From positions 4,340,001 through 4,404,000 of the forward strand of contig JAGYVD010000002.1 of the NCBI GenBank assembly GCA_021209875.1: 64,000 nt of DNA, in the 5' to 3' direction. The stretch comes from Rosellinia necatrix (Eukaryota > Ascomycota > Sordariomycetes > Xylariales > Xylariaceae). The notes below the pieces were generated by a model. That model did not search any database, was not told the origin of the DNA, and worked only from the letters and a program-made list of their open reading frames with translations. The position numbers and the translations under genes are program-made. Positions within the stretch are counted from its first letter, which is position 1. The number at the start of each line of letters is the position of its first letter. This document shows positions 44,093-55,254 of this stretch, piece after piece.

Positions 44093-45297
44093 GATTAGCT
44101 AGTGCCTGTAACTACAGAGGGATGGTTTTCGGGCGGTTTAGGAGCTAGTTGTGCCAAGTTTTGTAGGTCGAGGTCTGGGTCGGCATCGGTAGCTGAAACG
44201 GAACAGGGGCGGACTTGTGCTAGCTAATAGGCCGACGTCCCACAACCGTGACAGCGCACCGGCAGACATCTAAAGGCATGAGAGGCCAGTTGGCAAAACA
44301 CGATACATACCTATTTGGGGCCGACATGGCAAGGAAAGTGTATGTTCGGTTGGCTTAGTCGCTTCTCATGAAATATTGGCCCGATACAATCAATACCCGA
44401 CCGATTGGGCATCCAGGGAATAGGTGGTCTTTGCTCGAAAATCCAAGATTAAACTAGAGCGCCGCAGTGGGATTTCTCGGCCTTCGCAGCCTGGCAGCCG
44501 AGGCGAGTCGGACCTTGAACTAGAGGGGGGCGTCTCGTGTCGATAATCCGGCCGGCACGAGGGGGTTTTACCATAGGAAAGTGAGCGACGGCGAGGGGGG
44601 CACTCTCGAGATACTCGGGATCGCTCGATGCAGACTCAACTTCGGCAATACGATGCTCAGTCGGTCGGGTCGGCGGACGTTGGAGGATGGCAGCCTAGAC
44701 TTGCATCCGAAACCGTAGTGAACTGGTCACAAACATGAATCAATGCTCGGTGGTGGAGATGGGGCCGGATATGGGCGCCTCGATGTCTGTTCGCAATCCG
44801 GCGTCGAGCTTGTGGTTGTATTGACTGACGAACGGCACTGGACTTGGAGGCGCAGGCAGTTGCCAACATCTGCTTATTTGCTGGACATGGATTTCTGGTC
44901 GGTGGTTAGATGCACAGTTGGAATAGGGATTACACAGGGTTTATGTGTATGTAGAGGAGAGGGTTGCAAGCAGTACGGCTGGGCGATGGGAATAGAAAGG
45001 GATGTTATTATTCCAAAAGGGTGAAGGAGGGTCAATATTGGCGGGGGGCTGTCGCGGGATTGGTTAGAAGTTGGAAGGGACAATAACCACCAACACCACC
45101 CACCACGCTACCTGGATGCCTTGTCTTCATCACCTTGGGTAGTTATGGCCCCTGCCCCTCTTATGTTAACCCCCAGCTTATTATTAGCGTAGAATTATGT
45201 ACCTAGATAGGTACCCATTTACTTACACAGGTAGGTAGCCACTTAGTTTAGGTACTTCCCAAAAACTAGGTAGGCAGATCAGTAGTACGAGTACCTA

Positions 45298-45321
45298 ACC
45301 TACCTACCTAGGTAGGTAGGT
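45298..45321. repeat. Perfect 24-bp palindrome of ACCT/AGGT units
   Basis: Three copies of ACCT (ACCTACCTACCT) are followed at once by three of AGGT, with a CCTAGG centre and no spacer. Further units surround it (CTAGGTAGGCAG upstream, CAGGTACC downstream). Confidence 0.95.
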
Positions 45322-48300
45322 CCAGGTACCTAATAAAGGACTCAGGGGACGGACTTCTTGACTGGGTAGGTACATGTAGGCACCTTAGGCCGCTAATAGT
45401 CAATCGAAGGGGAGAAGTTGAGGGGTTTTTTTTTTTTTTTTAATATTTAACCTACCTCATAGAGATACCTACATTCATGGCGCCCATCTAGTAGGTACCT
45501 AGGTAGGTTAGGTATGATCCAGAAATGTAGATATGTTACTTCTTTAGGTACCTACTCTGGCCTGGACTGTTACTCCTCTTACCTGCCTCCAGCTAACTAC
45601 TACCTACTATGCATTCAATTACCGATAACGAAATCGCTCGGCCGTGCAGGTTGATCTGTACTTTATATGTAGTTATAGTACTTGCCAAGAAACATGATGC
45701 TCTGAGAGCTATAGAGATAGGTACTTTAAGCACATCATAATCTGTACACAGATGCACCCGCACGGCATGTTCAAGGATAATCTTAAATAAAAAGAAACAA
45801 ATTTATGTTTACATATAATCGTGATATCGAAGAGAGTTTCAAGAAGTACCTAGGCGGTAAACTGTTCCCAAAGATATCTGCCTACCTACCTGTAGACAAT
45901 TTACCATATACATATACCTTGGAAGTAATTATACCTGCCTACCTGATAGGTACTGTAGTTATAGGAGGCAAGTACTGTACATCTCACCGGGCACGCACCT
46001 AGGTAGGTAGAGTTGGGTAGGGTACCCTCTCGAGTTACTACCTTGGGTACTGGTGGGTGAGAGTACATACTGTACAAGTAATCCGCCGGATAGATGTCAG
46101 GAAGGAGTTACGCAGTAGTTAGGTACCCGATGCCCTACCATAGATGTAGGTAGGTAAGTAGGTACCCAGGTAACATAGTATCTTGCTGGGTCGACACCGT
46201 TAGCGATTTGTTTATTGATTTGTCTAAATGTAAGAACTGGAAAAATACCTAATCTGCAACTAATCTGCAATGATTTGCTACCCAAGACCGACTCAAGAGG
46301 GTGGCTTTCCGGTTGTATGGTGACGAGAACCCCGCTAATCGGCGGCGAATCCAGTAGCCGGAGACCTGTTTTCCGAGGCTTGAGGCGAAGGAAGTTCCAA
46401 TTTCGACCCGAACTCTGGCCCTAGCCCAATGCGCCGAAAAAGGGGCCGTCCCACTCTCAAAGATGAGGCAGGCATCCCTCATGGTGTCCTTGTAGCGTTG
46501 CGACGTAGTCCACGTTAGGTACTCGTCGTGATACAAGATGGAACAAGGACAATGCAATCATGGTGCTGGGCCTTGGCATAGAGAGGCTCTTTCTTCCCTT
46601 CCATCTTTCTCTACTGGGGACGGCGTAGCTGGCCGCTAATTGTCTTTGAGGCAACAGTTGTTCTTGCTAGTGGGGTTCTGGCCTCGATCTAGGATTTCCC
46701 ACCCGCATCTCTCTTATAAACAAATAGGTATGCTGCAGAAGTTAATCTACTGGACAGCAGCGCGCACCAGGGGTGAGGATCCTCATCGATGCTTCGCTTA
46801 TGCAGCAAAAAAAGCTTCTCTGGCAGAATCTCCTATCCAATCGATTGCTTGTTTGCCACAGATAGGGGCCGCCACCTGGGTACGTATTATTCCTGTTGTT
46901 CAAAGCGGGTATCGGTTTAGGAAGGAGGTCGGGAACGGTCGAGTATACAATGACACCAAGGCAATCAATAACCGAGAGACAGGCTTACTACTGTACGCCG
47001 TTGTCTACGGTAATCTACAAAATGAGAGAGCCACTTTCTACGGATTTCGGGGCAGTCGACACGATATTTCACAGGACATGGTTCCGAGATCGTTATGCAC
47101 AAACAGGAATAGATGCGCTGCCCCTATCTTTGGGAAAAAAAAATAATAAATAAATAAATATTTCCTAAAGTTGATTTTTCCTTTTGTTTACTAACCAGGC
47201 AAGTATGACTGAGGCATGACTTCAGAGCGGGAAACACGCGGATAGGTAGCAAGCGTACTCTCCGGTTGGCGTGTTGCATCGTGGTGCAGCTGTTTCATAA
47301 ATAGCCTGGCCTCATTCTGCCTCAGCGCTGCGGCGGGGGCGCTTGAAGACGCGCAACTCACCTGATTCTAGGCGGGTGTAGATGCAGGTGCGGGAAAAAT
47401 AGCCAATGAAAGAACCTCGATCCGTGTTTGACAAGGTGATCAGCGGTAAAACAAAGCGCCTTTGTTTCTGGTTTGTAGATCTGTCGCAGCCCCTGCGAGC
47501 TACACTACACTATAACATCATTGGTCAGGAACTGCGCCGAGCGGTTACCAGAACCAATAGGTGCCATCTCCACATGCTGCAGCTCGCAGGCAAGGAACAA
47601 TAAAGACCCTCCTACCGCTGTATGCAGTTGCTGCAAAGTTTGGCATTTCGATGACTTGGATACCTGCACATGGGAGGTGCTAATTGTAGCAAAAGCTGGT
47701 TGATATCAACATTAACCGAAATTACTACAATGGATGTAAGACCCCAGCACCCCGGGACCTCAGGACCTCGCAATATACCTTGTTAGCAGACAACTTGAAG
47801 TCAATCATTACTTACAGCTCTGTCCGCTAGGTACCTAAGTTAAGTAGTAAGAATCAACTGGATTGCATACAATTCGAGTATCTGAACTAGCATTGATTCT
47901 ATGATATGCACTCTGTTACATGCACGTTGGATCACGCTACTTACTAGATAGGCGCCTAGTCAACTAATAGACTACTTAAGTAGCCTTAAGGAAATAAATA
48001 CCTACTTGTAGTAACTACTGTGTGTTCTAAATGGTTTTATCATTGGAATCCTCTGGGTATCTAGTTTCAATAGTAAGGGGATAATTAGGGAGTCTATAGG
48101 GTGCCCCCTCCCCCCTGCTTACCTGAGAGGTCCGTGCACTCTAACACATTTCTGGTCTAGAAATACTCGCAGAGTGCCTTTGAACCTCCAACTGCGCACC
48201 TACTTAACTGCAGGTACCACTTACGCACAAGTACTCAAGTAGACATTTCTACTATAACTGAAGTAACTCGATGAATAATAGTCTCATAGCGGTACAAATT

Positions 48301-48527
48301 ATATCAATCGATAGTCTATTAACCGTGTATTGGTTAATTTAGGCTTCATTATCATAAGCATATTATTCGTGAAGTTACTTCGATTATTATAATAGTCATG
48401 AGCCAGTCACAGGTGCCATGGCGGGTGATTGGGGCACAAGTAAAGTACCTCTCTACCCATTTACCTATCGAGAAGGTCCCGCGATTTTGGTCTAATATTG
48501 ACCCACATAGATTAGCTCGGGTCCACT

Positions 48528-48537
48528 AAAATTTTCA
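48528..48537. promoter_or_regulatory. RRPE-like element ahead of Rpf1
   Basis: AAAATTTTCA, read on the minus strand as TGAAAATTTT, is one A short of the ribosome-biogenesis element TGAAAAATTTT known in yeasts. It lies about 170 bp ahead of the Rpf1 start, a sensible place and gene class, but the match may be chance. Confidence 0.35.
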
Positions 48538-48706
48538 AGATCGTTCAACATCCTGTTATCTGCCTACCTACCTACCTACCTAGGTAGCGAAGCCAAGTGA
48601 AAGCTTGCTTTTGATACCTATCTCGATTGTAAAGAATCGGCTTCCTGAACACCCCCCGACTACCTAGAAAAACGACGTTCGATCGGTCAATCCCTACTGT
48701 CTTAAG

Positions 48707-50749
48707 ATGGTGTCGCACAGAAATCGTACGGTGGCCCAAAAAACAGCCCGAGCCAAGGAGAAGAGAGAGGAAAGATTTAGTAGGAAGAGGGAGGAAAAGA
48801 GAAATCCGGCTCTGAGACTGGCGCGACTCGAAAAAAATAAACCACTTACCCTAGATCAGAAGCGAGTTTGGGATGATGTCGACAACGACGAGCTGTCGAG
48901 CAGCGTGGACTTGCAGGTGCTCAGGCGACGGCGCATTCAGCAAGCAGAAGAAGCCGAACGACAGGCAATAGAAGCCGTGCAACCAAGAGATGATGACGAA
49001 AACGAGGATGATGCCGACAGCATGTTGGATTCAGAAGAAGAAAAAGAAGAAGATAATGCACAAGACCCCGAAGAAGGCACAAACGCCCAGGCACGTCCTA
49101 GGCAGGACAGCATAGCGCCATCCGTCGCCTCGACATCCAACTTCGATCTCACGCCAGAGTCTCTACTCCTTAAATTTCCACACCTTTTCTCAGATGGCTC
49201 TCGCCCTCCGGAGCCGAAAAGTGAGCACACACACCCAATTAATCACTCCCTTTCTCCGTGCGACCGTTGGGGCGCCGCCTGCCTCTCGATTGAAATGATC
49301 CTGACTTGTGAGATAGTTCTAATAACCACGGGTTTGGATTCAACGTTACACCACGTCGCGCGGACCTTCGAGAGCATTATCCCTGGGGGCAAATATGTTC
49401 GTCGATCCGCACATAAATACGTAAGTAAGCCGGTTGTGACGCATAGCGGACATGTGGTCCATCTGTTTCCCGAATCCTGTGTGATGGTAGCTAATGTTGA
49501 TTCATGTAGGGACATAAGTATAGTGTTCGCGAAATTACAAAGTTTGCTGAGAATAGAGGGTTCTCATCGCTTCTAGTGATAAGAGAGGATAACAAAAAGT
49601 CCGTGGGCCTTGATGTCGTGGATATCCCCTCAAAGGTCACATTCCACTTCAGTGAGTCATCCCTCATAGCCCGTTCATACCATTTACCATAACTGCGCTG
49701 CATACATAAGTTCGGTTGAGGCTCCAGTCTACTAACTGTATATAAATCATCACAGGCATAAGTTCTTGGGTTGAAGGTCGGAAACTGGTGAGTTATATTG
49801 TTCCTCATTCTTATGAGGACCTGCCGAGCCTCGTGCTGCATGAGTGCTACATATTCACCCAAGCCATATCCCAACTAGAGGCGCAATGCTAACCATCTAG
49901 TGTTCAAGCCCGGACATGGCAACGCCACCAATCATTATCCTGAATTATTGCTTAATAACTTCTCAACACCCCTCGGCCTAGTTGCATCAAAGCTTTTAGG
50001 AACCCTTTTCCCATCGGTCCCAGAGCTGGCCGGGCGGCAATGCGTCGTGTTTCATAATTCTCGAGACTACATCTTCTTCCGAAGACATCGGTACATTATA
50101 CGTGACAAGAAGGCAACCGAAAAAAGCGTAGTTGGAGCGGATGGAAAAGAGATGCGTGGTGTTGAAAATCTTCGTGCTGGTGAGTCCTCGATTTTCTATG
50201 TGGGTTGCGATTTGTTATATGAACCAAATAGTACATTGGGAGCCGCTGAATACAGCTTCCGTTGCTCGCTTGCACATTCAAGTGCCATGGTTCGCGATGC
50301 TATTGGCAGACCTGCGTTTGGATACCCTCGGCGTCCGGCTTCGTATCAATCCCTACGAGGTCCTTGAATTTACCCACCCAAACAGCTTACTACCTTGACA
50401 CACTATGAATGGCTTGCCTAGACATATGACATCCTGCCTAGGCGCCGTCGCAATAGTTCTCTGACCCCTTTTTTATTCCATATATCAGCTTGCATTTAAA
50501 GTTCTTCACATTACATAGACTAATCCAATATGCACCATAGGATTGCAGGAGCTAGGGCCCCGGTTTACTCTTAAGGTATCGTACTTTTTTTTTTTTTATA
50601 CCAATTTATTAAGAGAATTAAACATTAACCTTAACTAGCTCCGCCGTATCGATCGCGGAATCGGTAGAGCCGGTAGCGACCCGGTTGATCCTACACACTG
50701 GGAGTGGAAAGCTAAAATGGAAAAGAACCGCAAGCGATTTAACCTATAA
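48707..50749 (+). CDS. RPF1: Rpf1, Brix-domain ribosome production factor
   Basis: Seven exons, 48707..49220, 49317..49420, 49510..49651, 49756..49787, 49909..50179, 50541..50575 and 50639..50749, give 402 residues with every phase closing. A charged N-terminus (NRTVAQKTARAKEKREER) and acidic stretch precede the Brix domain. That domain reads ILITTGLDSTLHHVA, GHKYSVREITKFAENRGF, SISSWVEGRKL, PGHGNATNHYPELLLNNFST, GRQCVVFHNSRDYIFFRRHRY and LQELGPRFTLKL. The C-terminus HWEWKAKMEKNRKRFNL is typical of Rpf1. It is a nucleolar factor for 60S maturation and 27S rRNA processing. Intron 5 (50180-50540, 361 nt) is several times longer than the others and splits the conserved RAG-LQELGPRF join. The last acceptor follows a long T-run. 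Confidence 0.94.
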
Positions 50750-51447
50750 ACTTTAACGGCTATGGCTATGGTTATAATAGATCGGGCGGAACTTCATATC
50801 ACCTCGACGATGAGATCAACCGACATCACGTGATATATGAGAGGAATATGGGGTAGGATGAAAGCGGACCCGATGAAATGATGCTTGCCTTGGGAGGTGG
50901 GTGGACCGAATAATCATGCAGGGGAGTCGGGCCCGCCAAGCTGGAACATAGCCAAACGGTATGCTACCCCCGGTAGAGCCTTGGCGTAGGGCGAGCTGCC
51001 TGCCTGCCACGCATGACCGTTATGTACATATCTCGAACTAGCCGGCTGGCCTCCGCCTGACTTGTTCTCCGATGGTCGCCTGCGTGTCTCTCTTGGCCTC
51101 TTATCTATCCATCTGTCCATCTGCCTTGTGACAACCACGCGGCCATTTGAGTCAGCCACCAACCTATTCGCCCGACCATTCACCCACCATCCGAAGTCAT
51201 GTTAGTGTCACAAGCGATCGTTTGCATTTTCCTGGAATAAAGGGCCATCCTCCTTCCCCCAATATCGAGGTCATCAGCCCGACCTGCCGCAGGTCGCCTT
51301 TCATTTGCCTTTCATTTTCCTTTCCCACTTCCTATTAGACCTAAATATATCCATCCTCAGATAGCGCCTGACATTCCCAAATTCGTTCATGCACATTCCA
51401 TCCCGTCCTTCCGATCCGCCTCCCTTGGAGGAAAAAAGAAAAAGCAG
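50750..51447. other. Intergenic gap, tandem genes
   Basis: It lies between Rpf1 and the nucleoside transporter gene. Nothing notable is seen. Confidence 0.5.
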
Positions 51448-52865
51448 ATGGATCGCCTACGATCACTGTTTCAGAAGCGAAAGGTAGACGAACAAGAATA
51501 CCGGCCACTGTATGGGGAGAGCGTCGCCTTCGGGCCTGAAAGCGACGACGAACATGAGACACCTTTTTCATGGGCCGAGTACGGTATGTTTGTCGTGCTC
51601 GGCGTTGCAATGCTCTGGGCCTGGTATGCGCCCACGCCCCCAGAATACATATTATTGTCATGAATGATCTAACTAGCATCAGGAACATGTTTCTCGCCGC
51701 CGCGCCGTATTTCCAGTACCGCTTCCAGGCGGATGACTGGGCTCTCCGAAACTTCCAGTCCGCCATTCTATCTGTATCGACGCTTACGAATCTCGGCGGG
51801 ATGACATATTTGGCCAACAAGCAACACTCGGCCTCTTACCCGTTTCGGATCAACTCCGCGCTCTACATCAATGTTGTGGTGTTTGTGCTGTTGGCCGTAT
51901 CGTCAAGATCATTCCTCGACGCGACGCCCACGACGTACCTCGTCTTTCTGTTGGCCATGGTGGCATTGACAGCATGGGCCTCCGGGCTGATACAGAACGG
52001 CGCGTTTGCTTTTGCATCGAGTTTCGGGCGGCCGGAGTACATGCAGGCCATCATGGCTGGCCAGGGTGTCGCTGGTGTTCTCCCGTCCCTTGTCCAAGTC
52101 GCTTCGGTTCTTAGTGCACCACCGCCGGACGTTTCGGAGGTAGAAACGGCCAAGGCGGAAAAGGAGGCAGCGGCGTTCACGTACTTCCTGACGGCCGTGG
52201 TGGTATCGGCCGTGGCGCTCTTTGCGTTCGTACCGCTCGTTCGGCGACATAATAAAATGATCGAAAACCGGATGACGGCCACCATGGCGACGTCCACGGC
52301 CAGCATCGAAGAGGCGGAGCGCGCCGCGCGGAAAGTCGTCGGCATGGCAAGGCTGTTCGGGAAACTGTACTGGACCTCTGGTGGGGTGTTTTTGTGTTTC
52401 GCGGTGACTATGTTCTTCCCCATCTTCACTCCAAAGATCCTGTCTGTCACACCACCGGAAGAAGCAAACGCGCTTCTCCAACCCGCGGCCTTCATCCCTC
52501 TCGGGTTCTTCTTTTGGAACCTCGGCGATCTAATCGGGCGGTCGATGTCCCTTGTTGTATCGTTGCGGGATCGGCCGGTAGTTTTGTTTGGCTTCGGTGT
52601 TGCGCGTTCCGCATTTCTGCCGCTGTACTTTCTTTGTAACATCCACGGGCGCGGGGCCGTGATCGACAGCGATTTGTTCTATCTGTTGCTCGTTCAGCTG
52701 CCATTTGGCCTCACCAACGGCTGGCTGGCCTCTGACTGCATGATGGCCGCGGGTGAGCAGGTTGACGAGAGTGAGCGCGAGGCGTCCGGAGGATTCATGG
52801 GGCTTTGCCTTGTGGCCGGGCTATCCGCTGGCAGCTTACTGAGTTTCACTGCTGCGGGCATCTGA
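51448..52865 (+). CDS. FUN26: Equilibrative nucleoside transporter (Fun26-like)
   Basis: Two exons, 51448..51623 and 51683..52865 (intron 59 nt, phase 2), give 452 residues. A short polar N-terminus is followed by about eleven hydrophobic segments, the ENT topology. The first spans GMFVVLGVAMLWAWNMFLAA, where the intron splits W-N. FASSFGRPEYMQAIMAGQGVAGVLP corresponds to the conserved ENT TM4-5 region. PLGFFFWNLGDLIGRS contains the family Asp-x3-Arg (DLIGR) motif, and FGLTNGWLASDCMM matches the C-terminal signature. A long polar loop (residues ~215-260) separates TM6 and TM7. In yeast Fun26 sits on the vacuole and exports nucleosides and nicotinamide riboside; the location here is inferred. 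Confidence 0.94.
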
Positions 52866-52912
52866 TGATTCATGACCGTGGTTTTATTGTTTCTTAGAAT
52901 GCATGGAAGGGC

Positions 52913-52949
52913 GACGGATGGACGGACGGACGGACGGACGGATGGACGG
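52913..52949 (+). repeat. (GGAC)n tetranucleotide repeat
   Basis: Units of GGAC, with two GGAT variants, begin about 50 bp after the transporter stop codon, so they probably lie in its 3' UTR. Confidence 0.9.
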
Positions 52950-53128
52950 CGTTATTGTTTCTTTAGGAGGTGGGCTCATCCATCATATAGATACATTACG
53001 GCATCTTCACATTACCGTATCTTCCTAGGTATGGTGAGTTTAGATTATACATACTTTTACTTATGTACCTACTATTATTTTCTTAGATGCAGAACATACA
53101 TTTAACTATCCATCTAACCAACTAGTCT

Positions 53129-53180
53129 CCTGCCTGCCTGCCTGCCTCCCTGCCTGCCTACCTACCTACCTGCCTGCCTC
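53129..53180 (+). repeat. (CCTG)n/(CCTA)n tetranucleotide repeat
   Basis: CCTG units grade into CCTA units and back to CCTG. CCTA is also the unit of the dispersed palindromes. Confidence 0.9.
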
Positions 53181-53258
53181 TGATACCTATATACTACTTG
53201 GCATACATACCATAACTAGCGTGAGGATGCATTGTCCTGGGCAGATGCTAAATACATA

Positions 53259-53297
53259 CACTACTTGACACTACTTAACACTACTTGACACTACTTG
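53259..53297 (+). repeat. Decamer tandem repeat, four copies
   Basis: The unit CACTACTTGA repeats four times (one copy has TTAA; the last is followed by CG). Confidence 0.9.
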
Positions 53298-54207
53298 CGT
53301 AGTGGCCTGTAGGTATAAATAAGTCGGCGTGGGGCGATGACACAAGAGGCGCACCCAGTTCATGTCTTGGTGTGCTGGGAGGGTTGGTCCACCGGGGCTT
53401 GGGATCTCTATCTGGCCGAGAGAACTCGAGGACTCAAACGGCGCCGGCCTAGATTTCCGCTTAATTGCGGCTCCCCACAGGACATCTTGGGCCCTTAGCC
53501 AATTGAAGCCTCGGCCACGATCTGTGGCGCCGGGGCTACACGCGCACTGTACTCTTAGAGCAGCCACCCCTTACTCGGTCGTGCAGCTCCGGTAGGTTTA
53601 GTTCCTGGGCAGTGCACATGGGATTTCGCAGTCCTGGCGGAGAGATGGTGGGCGAAACGGGGAGTGTTGGACACACGAACAAAACCTGAGCCAGATGTCG
53701 CTATAATAGAGCGCGTCATTCCTGGGGCCCTGCGCTGGCCTGCGCTGGCCTGCGCTGCCACGGGCCAGATTCACACGCTCGAGCTCGCCTGTCAGTGGCA
53801 CCATCTCTCAATAACACCATCTCAGCAAACCACAGTCTCAATAACAGATCACGGCCATTCATTCCCCCCCCCCCTCCGAGCCCAATCCGGTGAACGGCCA
53901 AGGCATGGTCTGATAATTGTCTGTCATTCCCTCGCTCTGGCCAAACTCGCTTTGCCGCGACTCCTGACGACGCTTGACCACCCTCGCTTCTCCCTTCTCT
54001 CCCCGCCTGGCCCGAAGCAAAACTCCTAAAGAGGCCGCTTTAAGCGCAGGCTATCCCTCTAGTCCGGACCAGCGTGCCATCAAAACAGAACAAAACACCC
54101 AGCGCAACCGTTGCTATCCTTGTCTCCGGCGACCCGTCAAGCATTTAAACCCAAATCTTAAGCTAATATCATAATCCTAATCACAGACACCACTCCTCTT
54201 CCCGAGG

Positions 54208-55254
54208 ATGGAGGCAATATGGAGCCAGCGATCCAAACCCATCTCCCAATCTGACCCGCACTACGACGAAGACCTCGAGGGCAAAACACTGCAAGAGTGC
54301 GAGAATATCGTCAACAGCCTCCAAAAGGTTGATTTCAGATACGTTGCGGAAGGTCGGGCCAATGTGGTCTTTTCTATCTGGGAATTGGAAGGTCCGGCGG
54401 CACCCTCCAAGGGACGGTTCGAGGGCACTCTGCTCCGTGTACCGAAGGTCACACCTGATGTGACGCCCTGCGACTATGAGACCCTCCAACGGTTTCACGA
54501 AGGCCAGGTCGAAGATCGGGTTGGCCGTCAACATCTCGTCCCCCAGGCCCTCATCAAGATATCGGCCGAGGTAGCCGACGTGCTGCGCAGCAAGAGGAAC
54601 CGGACGGACGAGAGCGATATCCGGGCCGGCGGTGCAATGCTGATCCAGGACATGAGTGTGTCACCAGGCTACTCGGTTCTCGAATTCAAGCCCAAGTGGC
54701 TAGCGCAATCGCCCATCGCCCCGCCGGACGCAAGGCGGTGTCGCACATGCGCACGAGAGGGGTTCCGCAACCACCAGAAGCAGGCTCAGGGGCAACCGGT
54801 GTCGGTGCCGGTCTGCCCGCTCGGCTTGGTACATGAGGATCCCGTCATAGTCATGGGCACCATCAGGCGCCTCGTACCGGAGTGGACGGGGGCGGATCAG
54901 AAGCGGCTGTCCTATGCCTTCGACAGGAGTGGGATTCTAAAGCGGCTTCGGGAGCTGCAGACGACTGGGGACCCCGACCGAGGACTCCTGGACAACCCGT
55001 CGGACCCTGCCTTCGGGCTGGCCATGACACTGCGGGACTGCTCCTGCTACGTGCGGATGCCTACCGACACTACCAAGGACGTGGAGATCAAGCTGGCCGA
55101 TGTAGACAAGAAAAATTGGGAGGAGAAGCAGACATATTGGCAAGAGTCTCACCAGAACCTGATCGAGAACGGCTGGTACACATGCGAGGAACGGCTCGAT
55201 TCACCCCCCATCGTAACCAGGTGCGTCCTGGATCAACCACCCCCTACATCATAA
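54208..55254 (+). CDS. IPK1: Inositol-pentakisphosphate 2-kinase
   Basis: A single exon of 348 residues. The enzyme phosphorylates the 2-OH of inositol pentakisphosphate to make InsP6 (phytate), which supports mRNA export and is the precursor of inositol pyrophosphates. The N-terminal lobe shows the family pattern FRYVAEGRANVVFSIWEL (nucleotide site) and LLRVPKV (lysine strand). The middle contains LIQDMSVSP, then SVLEFKPKWLAQSP, the family EIKPKxG-like motif, and the zinc-binding-type segment RRCRTCAREGFRN. The C-lobe has LAMTLRDCSCYVRM and VEIKLADVDKKN, the latter the metal-binding Asp region. Length is normal for filamentous fungi. Confidence 0.93.
   Translation: MEAIWSQRSKPISQSDPHYDEDLEGKTLQECENIVNSLQKVDFRYVAEGRANVVFSIWELEGPAAPSKGRFEGTLLRVPKVTPDVTPCDYETLQRFHEGQVEDRVGRQHLVPQALIKISAEVADVLRSKRNRTDESDIRAGGAMLIQDMSVSPGYSVLEFKPKWLAQSPIAPPDARRCRTCAREGFRNHQKQAQGQPVSVPVCPLGLVHEDPVIVMGTIRRLVPEWTGADQKRLSYAFDRSGILKRLRELQTTGDPDRGLLDNPSDPAFGLAMTLRDCSCYVRMPTDTTKDVEIKLADVDKKNWEEKQTYWQESHQNLIENGWYTCEERLDSPPIVTRCVLDQPPPTS

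Larger units (their letters stand above)
44093..48706. other. 4.6-kb gene-free, palindrome-rich region
   Basis: The longest gap in the window separates Cla4 and Rpf1, which are divergent. ACCT/AGGT units are dense from ~45190 to ~46170 and again near 47827 and 48563-48590. T-runs lie at 45427-45442. The frame at 46640-47146 begins only at TTG and resembles no family. Promoters of both neighbours must be here. I see no gene. Confidence 0.6.
52866..54207. other. Intergenic region rich in short tandem repeats
   Basis: Four separate short repeats are seen: (GGAC)n at 52913-52949, (CCTG/CCTA)n at 53129-53180, a 10-bp unit four times at 53259-53297 and a 10-bp GC-rich unit about three times at 53731-53758. 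A C-run lies near 53866-53874. No coding sequence is seen. Confidence 0.65.

Noticed and set aside
46640..47146. 168-codon frame on the plus strand in the 4.6-kb gap
   Set aside because: It begins only at TTG, its composition looks random and no recognisable domain is present.
50690..50705. CGGTTGATCCT resembling the 5' end of 18S rRNA
   Set aside because: It is inside the last coding exon of Rpf1 (GSDPVDPTHWEW), and the match does not extend.
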